The notes: generated by a model not told the origin, from the sequence alone. A stretch of DNA of 64,000 bases from Apostichopus japonicus (GCF_037975245.1 NC_092562.1:12406001-12470000), one strand, 5' to 3'. Shown: positions 1-13,901, counted from the stretch's first letter. Numbers and translations are program-made.

Positions 1-317
1 CCGCCACTACTTATGATTGCTCCCAACCTTATATGAATATCCAACTTAGCTCTTAAACAGTTTTTACTACTACTATCTATTGTGCAGGCCCAGGGTTTGC
101 AATAGCCGCGGGATTGCGCGATTCCAGCAATTTGATCGCATTTGGAGTAAACGTTTGATAAAAGCCACTTGCGATTATTATTTTTTAGTTATCCCGTCTA
201 TACTCCATAAGTAAGTTAGTAACATCTTGTAAATTACCTTGTAAGTCTTTCCTTCTATGAAATATTTTTAAACGAATAAAAAAATAATAATTGTGAGAAT
301 TCTTCTAATTTCTTCCT

Positions 318-620
318 AACACCACATTAAGTCAAGGGGAAATATAGCCTACCCATCTGTTTATTCGCTGAAATTGTGACACAGTTATAAGATATCTATG
401 GAAGAATAGTTCATTATTGCTGTTATCTTCGACCACAAGGGAGCCTAACACCACACTAAGTCAATGGGAAAATCTATCCTAACCATCCGTTTATTTGTGA
501 AATTGTGACACAGTTATAAGATACCCATGGAATACTTTCATTATTGCTGCTGTCTTTGAACTCATGGTAGCCTAACACCACACTAAGTCAATAGGAAAAT
601 TTTGTCTAACCATCGGTTTT
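318..620. repeat. Degenerate tandem repeat, ~115-130-bp unit, ~2.4 copies
   Basis: The phrase AACACCACANTAAGTCAA recurs three times, each followed by a related tract containing GTGACACAGTTATAAGATA (two copies complete, the third cut short). Confidence 0.75.
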
Positions 621-1877
621 CCTAAAAAAAATCAAACTTTGCATAGGATTCGGGTAACTAATTAGGATCCGGGATGTACCAGTGCTCTAGTGCAAACACT
701 AGTGATTGTACATGAGAAAGTGTTAATATGATGAAGTCAGTTGTTTTGTTGAAGCTCTCAAATTCTGAAATGAGGAGAATTGGATGAAACAGTATAGCTG
801 AACTACTGTAAACTATGATTTCTGTGGGTTTTGGAGTTAATATCTTGTCCCTGTCACAGTAGCTTATTCTAACAGGTGAGAAGGCTCTGACCTTCACATA
901 GCAAAAATTACTGGACTATGAATCTATGACATGTTACTAAGGGTAACAAACCCCTGAAAGTTTGATTGACACTGATATCCCCTTAGGTTCTTCCCCAAAA
1001 TCCAACCATGTTATGTGACATCAATCTGTAAAGAGCTACTGCCCAACTTATGTGTACATCCTGATTGAAGACAAATACATTGATCTTTTATTTTCTAAAG
1101 ATGAGGCAAATGTATTCGAAAATTACATTGGCTGTCTTCCTACTGCAGGCCTTATTTGCATGTAAGAGACACTGCTCTACCAATTAAATGAGAACCTTGG
1201 CCTATCATACAGCAAAACCTTGTCAGGCTATTTAATTTATGTGGAATAATGCATGATGTTGTGGAGTCCTGGACTCAGCTTGAGTTAGATTGTTAAGAAT
1301 GTCTCAACAGCCAAACTATTCAACTTTTATTAGCATATAATTAAGGACATATGCAGGCTTTGGCCTAGTACTATACTTACCTAACTTGGCTTGTACTTTT
1401 CTAAGTTTCTAGATAACAGAGCCCAATGTTGTGCAAACTAATGATATAACCTAATTATTCGGATGCTGTGTTAAAATTCAGCAGCAAGTTAACTTGAACT
1501 TTGCTTCATTATTCATGGTAGTCATAGTAGCTTAACTATATAGGCCTAGGCCATCACATTCACATAACATGAAATGTTGTTTAACACCCTCACTTAGTTT
1601 TCCTGCTTTACCAAGCCTTGACATGTCTCACTTTGAGTTAAATATTGTTTTCTACACAAAATATTGACCTGATATACCTAAAATGTTAAACTAAGCAGGC
1701 ATACACCTAAGTTGCACTACTTGTAACCACCAAAATGAACTCCAACGCTTTTACTGGTAATGTCTCAAAGGAAACTACAAAAACATAATTGCTACACCTA
1801 ACGAAGTCAATCTGAAGTGTTCGTATCATCAATAACATCGCGAAATCTACAACTCCCGCGAACGGCAATACAGCTAA

Positions 1878-1885
1878 TGACGTCA
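1878..1885. promoter_or_regulatory. CRE palindrome TGACGTCA upstream of MED26
   Basis: A perfect 8-bp TGACGTCA palindrome lies about 138 bp before the MED26 start codon, followed by an ETS-like AGGAAG. The local sequence is richer in CpG than its surroundings, as expected for a housekeeping promoter. Binding by CREB/ATF is inferred from the consensus only. Confidence 0.45.
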
Positions 1886-2022
1886 CAAGGAAGCCGAATT
1901 ACCCAACATACTTTGCAACGCTAGCAGTACATATACACACTACTTGTCAGTGAGATGGTCTCCACTTACACGTGAGGGATGCCCTCCACTTTGGTTCTCC
2001 TTGGACGGCCGTCTTCGGTCAG

Positions 2023-5000
2023 ATGACGTCCAGCCCTGCCCAAATTCGGGAGCTACTGCTCAAGTCTATCGATAAGGATGCCAAAGTAAGCTATTTTAGG
2101 GTTGAACAACTTGAAAATGTCAAGTTTTGGTCATTAATGTGAGACCGCCGTTGCGTGATTGTGTCGTCCACTGAAAATGTACAGGAACAAAATGGCCGTC
2201 GGGTGGAGCCGATCGCCAAAATTCAAGGTTCTGTAAATTACCAAGGAGACCATATTTGACCAGAATCGTCCCACAGAATCGAAGATTAATTACCCGTGAT
2301 TAAATATATAAGCAATCGGTTACCTTCTATCCTCGCAGCACTGCAAACGAAGGCATTTTCAAATGTGCGTTTCAAAGATCGCGAGATGTGTATTCCATGT
2401 AGACAGGCGGCTCGCTCGTTGCAGAATGACTGTTGACCCAATCACAGACCAAATGAGCGACAGTGTAGGACGCATGCGTAGTTTGTGCTGCAATCTCGCA
2501 TGCAGGGCAAAGGTGTAAAACTTATCCTGCAGCTTTGTACTGTATTTCTACTGCAAGCCTAGTAACAGCGCTTGTCGCTGTACAATGTAAATTAAGGCTA
2601 GGCCGAACTGTTAGTTATGCACATAGTGTAGGCCTAATGTTTTGTACAGTGCCTAGCCTAACATGGTAGAGTGATTTTAGTTCGATTACAGTAAAACTGG
2701 ATCCAACATTAACTGCAGTTTAGATTTGAACTAGACAAAGTCAACACACGATGTTTTCATCCTCCATTAGCAAGACTAGTAATACTGGTAGTGGTAGAAA
2801 CAGTCAATGTATTTAGATATATACATATAGTTGTACAGTGTTACTGTAATGTTAGGCTATTCAGTGTTACTGACAGTATTATTAGGCCTATATGTGTAAA
2901 GCATGTCTAGGCCTAACTTTGGGCCAAGGCCCACCATGGCAGTAGGTTATGTGATGACATGTTTGCAAGGATACTTTTTTGGGGGCAAGAACAGAAAGAT
3001 GGGCTAATAAGTTAAGGGTGAAGGTTATACATTTTGCAAATGCCTAGCATGTCAATTGGCCAGACTGATGCCGGATTAACATACATGTGCAAACTTTCAA
3101 GAAATTCACTGTTGCAATAAAAGTTAGTCTTTGTGTCGTCGTTGTCAAATCAGTCTAACCTTCTGATGTAAATATCAGAACAGAAATATTTCATAATAAG
3201 TAGGCATGCTAAAGGTTTGTTGTTTAAAGTGAATTTGAATAGCAAGATCATGTCAATTAAACGGAAGCTGGTCACTTCGCCCAACAACCATTTCGCCCAA
3301 CTGCCATTTCGCCCAAACTTACCATATCGCCCAACCTTGTTGGTCATTTCGCCCAACCAGCATGGTCAATTCGACCAACATTGATTAAATATTATACTTA
3401 AATATAACAGACAGGTTTTATATTATTATTTTCAATTTACTAAGGAAACGTTCCGAAATTGTTAGCAGGTAGGATGGATCAGTGGGGTGAAATGGTTGTT
3501 GGGCGAAGTGACCAGAAAACAAGAAAAGAAACTTCAGATATCAGCTTTCTTAAAGATGGTTGTTTGTTCAGTCATTTTCAGTGTTGACTCTAGTCAAGAT
3601 ATTTTGTGGTTGGACTTACTGAAATCAAGCCACCAGAAAATGCAGTTCACATACAGAAGTCTGTGAATTATTCACATCAGAGGTCACTTGGAATTCACAA
3701 GAACATTCCATAAATTTGTCAATCCTCTCCAATAGCATGATTGTAGTAGAAAATGAAGGAAGAACCATGAGTTGCTTCATAGGTGCTGTGAGGGTGATAG
3801 GGTTCGATCCCCAATGTGTGATAGCTTAAGGTGATGAAATCTCTTTGTTTCCCAGGTGGCAGAAGGTTATTGCTTCTTGCAAAGAAGCCAGAATTAGGTA
3901 ACATAAAACCAATAAAATTCTTTGCAAAAACTGTCTGCAACAAAGAAAGAAAAGCAATTTTTTGAAAGAAAGAAAATGCTGCTAAAGTGCAAAGATGTAT
4001 AGGTGTTTTTGTTTACACGGGAACCAATGAATCATAGTAGTATGAGAGACAAAACTGGAACTTCAAACTGCTACACAAAATTTGGCCCCAAAGAAGTCCC
4101 TGCTAGCTGATATTAGTCTTCATAAAAAGAAAATTAAGAAACACCATTCGTTACAAGTTGAAAAGCTTTGATCATTATCTTGGTGTGTTGTACTTTGGAT
4201 GACTTGAAGAGGTTCAGGTATAGATAGTTATTAACAGCTAGCTGTGCATATTTTTTCATGACTTCAGAGGCCAGTTAGTAACGCACCAAATATACTAGAC
4301 GAGCAAGTAGTGGACATTCATATGAAAACAAATTAAGACAGGCAGACCGACTTCTAACCTAAAAATATATACCTAACCTCAGAGATATCATCCCTTGTCA
4401 ACTTCAGAAAGGTTCAAATACATGTCTGTTGAATAATTTGGATGAGTAGCACATACAGCAAACTCCTTTGCCAATGTATCACAACTTGGTGACCAGAAAT
4501 CATCGATATCTGTGTATTTCATTTACCTTTCCTTGTCCTAGCATCATGTACTGTCCTTGGTAATATCACTCAAATCATAAAATGGAACTGAATAATTTGA
4601 CCTGTTTGTAAAAAACAGCTTGAATGTAAAAGCAGTGATTATTTAGATTGTACAGACAAAAAGACAGCCCATATCATTTAGTAATTTCATAGCCTGTTAT
4701 TCATGTGGAAAATGCCCTTTTTTTGAATTAGTGATTCCAGTTACCTCCAAGTTTTATGGCTTACATGCGGTGTTCTTTACTGGGTCATTTGACCATGAAA
4801 CAAAATTAGTAAGAGGTTCTCAAAATTCCACCACTCATAGGTAACTAAGTTGTAAGTACTGTGACTTTTGATATCAACATAAGGCAAACAACATCATGTC
4901 CTTGGATTTCCTGAAAAAAATGGTCACCTTTCATTAGCCTGCAAGAGTTTTGTACAAAAATATGAACAAGACTACCACGATACCGAAAGATTTGTAAACC

Positions 5001-8000
5001 AATCATGGCTCATTCGATGAAACTTTTGATGAGCTGTTCCAACATCAGTGCAGCCCTGCCTCATGATTTAGTCTTAAAATAACTGCAAGGATAATCTTCA
5101 AGCTTTGCCACTTGAGCATATTAATTCACTGCAAAGTATATGGTAGGGAAGTCAAAGTAATTTCTTTTAATTTTGAAGTGACCATTTTCAGTTCCATCTC
5201 ACTGCATATATGTCTATTACAGCTTGCATCACATGACCTTAAAGGAGTATACCTTACTTTCAAATGTTAATAAAATATGTCATTGAAATTATATCTGTCA
5301 ATCCAATGTAGTATCATCCACAGCAATAACCAGTTGGTTTCACCAATGTCCTACATGAGAGTGTGTCATGTAGACTGTTATCTCAGTCTGTTGATAAATA
5401 ACATTATTGAATATCAATTTTATTTATTTGGGGGGGGGGGGGTTGAGGTGAAAATGGATTTTCTTGCCTCATTGCCATTTCATGCCTTTCCAGTAAAAAG
5501 TGCATTTGAACTATGGCGCCACTAAGGGCAAGGGGTGGCTGGGGAGGCCCTTGCCCCCCCCAAAAAAAAATTGGGCTCCCTAGATGCAATATGTAGTGTT
5601 AAAGAAAGAGCTTCAAACAAACTCTATCTGCGTCAATTAAAAACATGAATATTGGACAGACTAAACCTGAAAATTCTGGAACATAAGTACTTCAAGTTGC
5701 AAAATATAGCACCAGATTGCATCTAAGGACTCTTAAGTAATCAAAAAAATTTCAAAGGGAACCCTTCCCCTTCCCCAGGACGGCATTCAAAAATAAACAT
5801 TGTGTCCCCTAATTAAGTGCTGTGCCCCCTCCCCCTCCCCCCCCCAAGATTGAAATATCTGGCAACACCATTGCATTTGAACTTTTGTCACTTCTCATTT
5901 AATAGAGAAGGTGTGAAAAGGGCTTATTCAGCCATATTCTGTATTTTAAACAAAATATTCAAATTTTGGGTCATTCCTGTGATGCCATATCTTGCTTTCT
6001 TAATCTTACAGGTGGTTAATACTGGAGGTGTTACAAAGGCAATACTTGCTCTTGAAAAGATGACACTTACAAAAGAGGCTTTAGAGGTAGGTACAGCAAG
6101 TCTGCAGGCTCTATTCTGGGGCCTGGCAAAGACTTAATCTAGTGTTGCATAATTCTTCTGCATCAACTGTATACTATTCTTTAGTGCGGCAAGGGATGCA
6201 CAGCATCTAAGTTATTTTGATCTGGGCAAAACTGGATTTTTCCGGATCCTGCACAAAATCTGACCCACCTAATTTTGCCAAGAGGAAATTAAATCGAAAA
6301 TAGAACTGAAAAATTTTCCTCCTTTATTGCAATGTGTGAAGATATGCGCAGAATAATAGTGAAAGAAGGTAAAACGGATTTATATTGTAGGTCTGGCCTG
6401 AGTTGGAACAGGATAATTTTTCATTGTCCAGTTGGATAATCCAGCCAAGGGTTAATGATTCTTTACAGTGTTCATTCAAGCTTGGTGGTTCTTAACGTTT
6501 GCCTGTATCTAACGACTTATGAAGTGTCAAACAGTGTGTCAAGTTTATTTTGCAATTTTCAAAGAGAGGATGGCATCAAGGCACCCTTCAGACACCAAGT
6601 GTATTAACACCTTGGTAAATGCCTCAGACAGCAAGATGAATTATTTGGGGCGGTTGACTGGTGGTGCATTGTAAATATCTCTCTACGATATAAGCTCCAG
6701 GTGATGTTTGCTTTTGTGTCTCCTTTTAAGTTTGTAACTAAATGGGAGTGACTCTACATGGACTCGTTCTCAACATAGTCAATTATTGACTGACATTTTG
6801 TCTTCTTTCATTTCACAGGGGACAAGGCTGGGCAGGCTTGTCAACGACATTCGTAAAGCTTCGACTGATGACAAGCTGAGGGAGAGATGTCGACGTCTCA
6901 TCCAAAAATGGAAGAATCAGTTTGTTGGATCGATCAAATCCAAACCGGCCGATGGCCGCGGAAGTCCTACAACCTCACAGCTGAAACAGAAGAGTGCAAG
7001 CAAGTCCTCCCCAAAGGCAGGCTCGCTGATATCCCAGACCCCGGTCACCACCGGTGGCACACCGGTAGATCAGACAAAGTCAGAAAATCGGAAAAGGAGG
7101 AAGCCTGACAGCGCCACCAGCTCTCCCGAAGATAAACGCCCTCCCAAAAAGCAACAGATCGTAGATTCAGCCAAACAGAAAACAAAAGAACATTCAGCTA
7201 AAGATGGCATTAAACGCAGGGAAGACTCTGTAACCGATCAGACAGATAGCTGTCCGCCAAAAGTCGTCATCGGAAAAGCAGGAAAGACGAGATCAAGTAA
7301 AGTTAAGAGCAACGATGGAAACAAAGAGACCAAGTCTCTGCATAAACTGGTAGTCGTTTCTAATGCCACAAAAGCGGTTGGGATAGTCGAAAAGAAGCAA
7401 TCTCAAAATCAACCAAAAACTAGTCAAAGTAAAAAGTCTCCCAAAGGTGCCAGGCACGGCATCAATAGTGGCAGCAGCAGTAGCAGCAGTAAGAGGAACG
7501 GTAGCGCGGGCGACTCCTCACCCAGCCAAAGTTTACGGTATGAAGAAACAAACCAGACCAGTGTACTATCACCTCACAGAGTCATAGCAGCAAGCCCGGA
7601 ATCTGTCAGTTATGACGAGAACACTCAGGATTCGTACGATGAGAGTGGAGAGGTGTCATTGTTTGACATGGACAAGGAGGACGAGGAGAGACGGGACACT
7701 CTTGACGAACTGACAATGTCCTCCATGCCAGACAGTCCAGTTACTTCTCAGGATAGCGGCTCTTCTCAACATTCTCACGGAAGTAATCAAATGTCCGATA
7801 TCGTAGACGACACCACCCGAGTGGCAGAGGAACCGGTAGAGGAAGAAGATCTGTCGACGACAAGGAGGAGAGAAGTTAAAGTCGAGGACGTGAACAGATT
7901 GCACGATGAACATTGGGAGGGTATGAACGGAAACTTCAACAGCGACGGAGGGTGGAGCTCTTGGGACAGCTGCTTAGTGTTAGACACCGGTGGAGGGAAC

Positions 8001-8036
8001 AGTCTTCATATACTACCATATGTATGCATCGATTGA
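2023..8036 (+). CDS. MED26: Mediator complex subunit 26 (three coding exons)
   Basis: Coding exons are 2023-2085, 6012-6086 and 6819-8036, all joined in phase 0 with GT/AG borders; the product is 451 aa. Residues about 5-87 form the TFIIS N-terminal (LW/TFS2N) helical domain, with TRLGRLVNDIRK matching the vertebrate MED26 motif ETRLGKLINDVRKK. The middle is low-complexity, rich in Ser, Lys and Pro, with a basic stretch (RKRRKP) that could be a nuclear localisation signal, then an acidic Ser/Asp-rich part. The last ~55 residues match the MED26 C-terminal Mediator-binding region and end in ILPYVCID. In the family, MED26 ties Mediator to TFIID and to elongation factors in the nucleus. The start is supported by the MTSSPAQIRELLLKSID beginning, which resembles human MED26. 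Human MED26 is 600 aa, so the linker is shorter here. Introns of 3.9 kb and 0.7 kb separate the exons. Confidence 0.93.
3268..3515. mobile_element. Short inverted-repeat element (MITE-like), 248 bp
   Basis: The ends are a perfect 27-bp terminal inverted repeat: the left starts CTGGTCACTTCGCCCAACAA and the right ends TTGTTGGGCGAAGTGACCAG. The left half repeats the word TTTCGCCCAAC several times. It lies in MED26 intron 1. There is no coding capacity and I see no clear target-site duplication, so the superfamily is unassigned. Confidence 0.75.
5511..5873. mobile_element. Diverged hAT-like MITE, 363 bp
   Basis: The element is flanked by identical 8-bp direct repeats CATTTGAA (5503-5510 and 5874-5881), the target-site length typical of hAT elements. 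The ends are imperfect inverted repeats (CTATGGCGCCA against CAATGGTGTTG). Internally it has G-rich and C-rich terminal tracts and the phrase ATTGCATCTAAGG, shared with the hAT-like elements at 43447 and 62093. It is non-coding and lies in MED26 intron 1. Confidence 0.7.
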
Positions 8037-11000
8037 CGATAGCAACACAATAGAAACTATTCTCTAGGTCTCAAGTATTAAGCTTCTCTTCGAAGCTTAT
8101 ATTTATCATGGATATTTTTTCTCTCCATTGTGGTATGCAAACTATAGTAGTACTTTTGCAGTGCTAAGGTGTTTGTCCCCAGCTTACAAGATGCCCCTTT
8201 GTCTGGTACTTACATCCTTGTTAATTTGAAGTTTAATTCAGATTTAGAAGACAGTCACTATGCTTCCTAGAGTCTGTGATGATTGAAAGCATCGAAAATT
8301 TAGTTTTTATCCAACTGCTTCTACCGTCCATAACAAGTCATTGCGCAAATGGCCTTTGCTCTCTTCTTGCATCACCCGTCAATGTGATGTTAACATTTGA
8401 CATTTGGTCTACTAATATTGTATGTGACTTTGCTGAATAGGCTCAATAGTCAGGTGATACAAGATCAGGTGCCATGTGTTATACATGACATGAATTTACT
8501 ATTTTGAAAGACTTGGGTATGGCTGCCATGTCACTCATTGTTGCTTATTCATTTATTTCCAACTTCACTGATTATTGTCAAATGTAACTGCTGGTAGTAT
8601 TAAGACCCCATTGGTTCCTTTTGTAGCTTGAAAAGGTCACAACCCGGTATTTGCAGAATTAAATTGTTGTTGACAATCAGTTATTGATCATGTTGGCTGA
8701 CGTTCGTCTGTATCGCTTCCGTGGCAATGGTGATACGTCATTCACGTCCCAGTGACATCATAGTAGTGAAGACTGTCAGAGACATGTGACAAATTCCCTA
8801 AAGAGAAAAATGGGACATCTGTTACCACCCCCGCCCCCACCCACCCCCACCTCTCTAGAGGTAGAGCCGTAACTCAAGTCAAGGAAATTAACCTTAAAGA
8901 ATAGAGTAACCTGGTACAATTTCGACCATACAGTAGCAGGGGCAGACTAAACCCTTACAAGGTTGGACCAATTATTACCAATTGTTTTTTTGTTTGTTAG
9001 TATGCAAGCTTAACTTGCAAAGTGAAAGAAAAAAACCTGTGTGTGAGCCTTATGTCATATAAATTTTGTTAGCTTCAATATGCCTATTTCATACTGTATA
9101 ACTTCATAATAGTCAGTGTGCCAAGAAACTATTTACAAGTCCAATTTGGTGGTAAAACATGCTATTCATTTTTCAGTTGTAATATTGATAGTGGAGGGTT
9201 AACTTTTGTTGGAAATTATCTTCAGTAAGTTCTGTCAATACCTCTCTCTCTCTTTCTGTAACTTTCTACCTTTTTTTGGTTGTACCCATTTTCAAGATTC
9301 TGAGATTTTTTTCATAAATTACTTTTGTTTTGGTTTGGTCAAATTATCAAATTGAGATATGGTCAGATACATTAAATGTCACCTGATATAAGGAACTTAA
9401 GTAGTGTCACAAGAGCTTTTGTGTTGATGTTTAGAAGGAGAGGATGAAGAAGTAGAAAAAATTGTGATCTTTATCTATTTATGCTAATTTTCGGTTCATT
9501 GTATTGATTCAAGAAAAGTTTTGATTGAGCTGAGATTTTCTCCAGGCTGTGCGTAGCTAAATGCGGTATTAAATTCAGTTTTGCACAAACTGGCATTCTG
9601 TTATATATCAAGATGCCCCTTTTGGCTCAGTGGGACTTTAATTCATAAAGTATATGTGTGATATTTCAAGGGAATTTTTGTTGTAAAATGCAATCAATAC
9701 CAGATGCCAGAGTTAATTTTTTAGTGACATTTGTTGTAATAGAAGACCTTTATGGTTGGACTGATCTCAATAGCATATCTATCTGTACAGACTATGTAAG
9801 AAAGGTACAAGGTTCATATGAACTTGCTGTGTACTTACTGGACCAAAGGAATGACCTTTATGGTTATGTTTTATTTCCTAAAGAAGGTTCTTTAAAAACT
9901 GAGAGTATTACTAATGGTATGGAAGAAGTTGTATGCTAACATATTACATACACACACCTATTTCTGCATATGTGTGTTTTTGTGACACATTTCGATGCCG
10001 TTTGAAAATGATATACCTTACACCACAAATTCGAACCATTGTGCAACGTATCCATCAGCCAGGATAAAGCTTAAGGTCACCAGGCAAGCACCATTGATTG
10101 GAATAAGGGAAAACAAGACCCAATTATATAGCATTTAATTATTGTAGTTTGGACAAATATCCCATTCTTTTCTCTCCAAACCCCATTGGCTCATGCTTTA
10201 TTGAAAATCGATGGGTAAATCTGAGTATTGCAACCACTCTGAAACGCTGATACCTCTTCCATGCAAGTGTTGTGCAGTGCAGTGCAATTGATAGTTTCAT
10301 ATTACTGGACCTTTTCTGCCAAGTTTTGTTTAAGAATTTACAGGTTTACAGATGATAATAATAGTCCTAATTGTTTCAAGAGTCGTGGTGTATGCCGAAA
10401 AGACTCAATCGTGTAACAATGGATGCATTGTTCAAAGAGAGGTTTTTTTTCTTCAAGTAATACAATGTCAAAATTTGTGTCCTCCCTTTGACTGCGTGAA
10501 ACACTACTGTCCAAACAAATAACAACTTTACTTCATGTCAAGTTTGGCAGTCCAGTCACGACGGTGTGTTGCAAAGTAGCTGCCTCGGTACAGTAATTGC
10601 TTTCTTGTTTGTCTCGTTTACCACACCCCGGTCAATTCCATAGTTAACAAAGGGTTTAATTAATGACAATATGAACAAAAATTGGTAGAAGAACAAGAAA
10701 GGTTTTGTATTTTCCATGAAAATTTCGCCATGATGATATTGTTTCTTTTTTCCGTTTGATTCTCATTTTAAGTTCGTTCTTCTGTTAACATTTTTTTTTC
10801 TTTTTTTTTAGAACTGAGAACTTTCTTTAATTAGATGAAAAATTGGCAGAAAAAATGATAAATTATTACAATGCTGTCTATTGTCTCTCTTTTGTTTCTT
10901 GCTTTTTAAGGGGGAGCAATTCCAACCTTCATCCTTGGTTTGTGTTGTAGATTAGAAATATCTGTCATGAACAACTTTACAAAACAGCTTAGAAGAGTCT

Positions 11001-11091
11001 TTTCCATTTGTGAGATAACACAGACAGTATTTAATGTCCATTTAATACACAAGTCAACAAACCTCAATATGACATCACATTGTGAGTTACG

Positions 11092-11097
11092 AATAAA
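11092..11097 (+). promoter_or_regulatory. Candidate MED26 polyadenylation signal
   Basis: AATAAA occurs about 3.05 kb after the MED26 stop codon and is followed some 50 bp later by a T/GT-rich stretch. It is the first canonical signal I noticed downstream on this strand. The 3' UTR would then be about 3 kb; an earlier non-canonical signal is possible. Confidence 0.3.
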
Positions 11098-12079
11098 TAA
11101 GTTTATAATGGTTTTCTATATTGATTACACCTTTATTTTTCTGTAACAAAGATTGTTTTTGTGAGTAAGAAATGTAAAATTTGGAGTTCTTAACCTGGCG
11201 TGTGTTTGGGGAGGGGATCACGCATGTTTCGGACGTGACAGAGCATACTCAGAGTCCTGAACACTGATTGGTCAATTGAATAATATGTTAACATATAACC
11301 TCGCTGCTAGAAAGAGAAAGTTTACACCGAAGGCCTAATGCCCTTTTAATCTAAAGAATGTACATGTCTAGTCTATTTTAAAACTTTAATAACTACTTGG
11401 TCGATTTCCTGGCCCTCGTTGGTCAGCATCCAAAACACGTTATATGCCATGCACCGACACGGCCAATCGTATACGTACAATAGTATTGCTCCAAGTGCCT
11501 ATGGTGCCATATTCCAATTAAAGTCTTTATCAATCCGCCCGGAAGTTCTCCTATTTTAGGTAAAGTGCCAAAATGCAGAACTTATTTTTTAATACATTAT
11601 CAAACAGGATCTGGTTACTTTTGGCTTGAATGTTGAAGGGCATGAATGGAAGTACATGTGGTGCAAACATTGGGTCAATCAAGACAATTTTAGAACCCTT
11701 TTGGCCTCCCAGGAGCAGCTTACGAAAATTGTTTACTAGTGAGTGAAGAGGTTTGTTTACAAGTGACGAAAACTTCCGATAGCAAAAAATCTACATAGTC
11801 ATGATACAAAAAATTGATGGTGCTGTAAGAGGCCAACTTGTTAGCTATCCGGTGATGGGTAGCGTTTAGCTAGTGAGAACTTCTGTCTAGACTTAGAGAC
11901 CACATTACTTTTATGATTTAGTATGTAAGTCAATGGGGCTTGCAACTTTTTTGCAAGATGCTGTTAACTCAAATGCGTTCAAATGTTACCGGTCTTGTTC
12001 AATTCGAGAATAACAAATAGTAGAGAATTTTACGTATTGTTTTGATAAAGTATGCTACTCAAGGAGATCTATTTTCTTT

Positions 12080-12195
12080 ATGTGTGCAGAATTAACAGTT
12101 CGCCGCCAAATTCTTTGCAAATCTAGGTCTGGAATTTTTCCTGCGTAGCCAACCTGTGAATTTGAGATTGCTATGAAAAGTGTTTTGTTCAGCTG
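12080..12195. repeat. Dispersed repeat copy (paired with 29835-29946)
   Basis: Shares GAATTAAC.GTTCGCCGCC, CTGCGTAGCCAACCTGTGAA and TTTGAGAT in the same order and orientation with 29835-29946. No inverted ends were recognised, so the class is unknown. Confidence 0.7.
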
Positions 12196-13901
12196 AATTT
12201 TGTATTCAAATTATCCATCTTGAACATTTAGCAACATAACTGTTAAATATACTTGAGGAAATAATCAGTTTGCGACAGTACGTGTATCAAATGTAAACAT
12301 ACGTATATATGACAGAGATCAAGTTATCACTTTTCTTCCAAAACGTCAACATTTGCTGAATTTGTGAAGAAATTTGAAGGCACATTTTGTAGAGAATTTG
12401 AACAAGAGAAATAAGTAATTCCATTATTACTTTTCAAGCTGCAATAGATATATCTCAATTCACCATTTTTGTTGCATATTGCAGTATAAGTCTGCAATTC
12501 AACATTTAAGCTGATACTTGTTATAAGGGATATTCCGATGGCAATAAATATTGTACATCGGTAGTTGAATACTGAATCTTGGATAAATCAAGCAAGGAAA
12601 GCTGTGGAAGGAACATTTCCCTAGATGACATCACTGAACTGCTACTGTGATCCATCTGCTTGGAGTAGCTGAAGGTTTAGCCAGTCAAAATAGGTTATAT
12701 TTGATCAAACTATATCTCGAGTTAGGTACAGAAGGGGGAGGAGGAGGGGGGGGGGGAATAGAAAGGAAAGGGAGACAGATACAAGGAATATGGACAAGTT
12801 AGATGAAACAAAAGGTCACAGACAATAAATATGAGAAATAACTTCTACAGTTTATTTTTAAATTCATACATTTGTTTGTCGTTTTACATGCTACTTCTGT
12901 GTTGTTATAGTTCACAATAATGTATATCTTTATACACAGTACACATTTACATAGAGCTACTGACTATACAAATCCTCATATTCGAAATCCAGGAGCTTGT
13001 ACAGAAACCTCAAAACAGACTATATCATTGTCTTGAACTCACCCCCTCCCCCCCCCCCCCGGACCGGCTATTGCATGATTAAGAACAGTTAGAAACACTA
13101 ATAACATATAATTCCACAAAGGCACCCTGGAGTTCAAACTTAACCAACCAAAGTATTGTTCTGTAACAAACAAAGAGAATGAAAAAGAACACCAAGCACA
13201 GGAAATTAATGAAAAATGTAAGTTTAAGAATGTCCAGCAACTTTGTTTCCTTCAGTTGGATGAATGAAACCACCAGAATTACTGAGTTATAGGCAATACG
13301 TCCAAGAAAAAACTGTGCAAACACTTGAAGACGTTTAAAAACCAAAACGCAATGTTCACAATATACATTTAATAAATCACAATTTGTCACGTTTAGATTG
13401 TTTATTATTAGATTACTAAGCAAACCTTGTTGAATCCGAACCAAAATGTTGTCGTCTGGGCACTTTTTCCATTACGGTTAATTACACCCTTCATGGCAGT
13501 GTAGGATGTCCTAGATACCTATGTAACGATCCACTTACAGACTACAAGCAGCACTAGGTCAGTCCCTGATGTATGTCAAGTTCCTTTCCATATTTTGGAT
13601 TATAATACTAGCAGGCCTGGGGATATTTGATAAGCAATCTTTTTAACATCACATAAATGACCATGCAGAGATTCTCAGGGCTTTGTTGATCATTCTTGCC
13701 AGAACTCTTACTAGTTGCGTGTGGACTACGGGTGGGGAAGAGGATAAGTGGTGTACATCAAGGTGTTCATATTATCGAGGACGAAACCCAGAGAAGTGTT
13801 AGATGGTTAACCAAAAAAGTTAGCAATGGAATTTATACAGAGAGATCATTACACAAGAAATGGTTGATCATTTCAGCAGGGAGATGCCGTACATCGAACG
13901 A

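Larger units (their letters stand above)
1..2022. other. Intergenic region left of MED26
   Basis: No gene is supported here. It holds a degenerate tandem repeat (about 318-620) and, at its right end, the putative MED26 promoter. Several short AGGCCTA-type words are present, as elsewhere in the window. Confidence 0.6.
8037..13901. other. 3' UTR of MED26, intergenic, 3' UTR of IFT74 (convergent genes)
   Basis: MED26 (+) and IFT74 (-) converge here. No additional gene is supported; the open frames present lack splice or homology support. On the minus strand AATAAA occurs at 13401-13406 and 12851-12856, either of which could end the IFT74 transcript. Long C/G runs occur near 8829, 12747 and 13043. 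Confidence 0.55.

Noticed and set aside
3719-3943. 74-residue minus-strand frame, possible retroelement piece
   Set aside because: No recognisable transposase or reverse transcriptase motif.
6887-7108. 73-residue frame within MED26 exon 3
   Set aside because: Out-of-frame shadow of the MED26 coding sequence.
9658-9939. 93-residue plus-strand frame after MED26
   Set aside because: AT-rich, no recognisable domain; lies in the long 3' UTR/intergenic region.
13079-13444. 121-residue hydrophobic minus-strand frame
   Set aside because: No homology, start context or splice support; it lies in the likely 3' UTR of IFT74.
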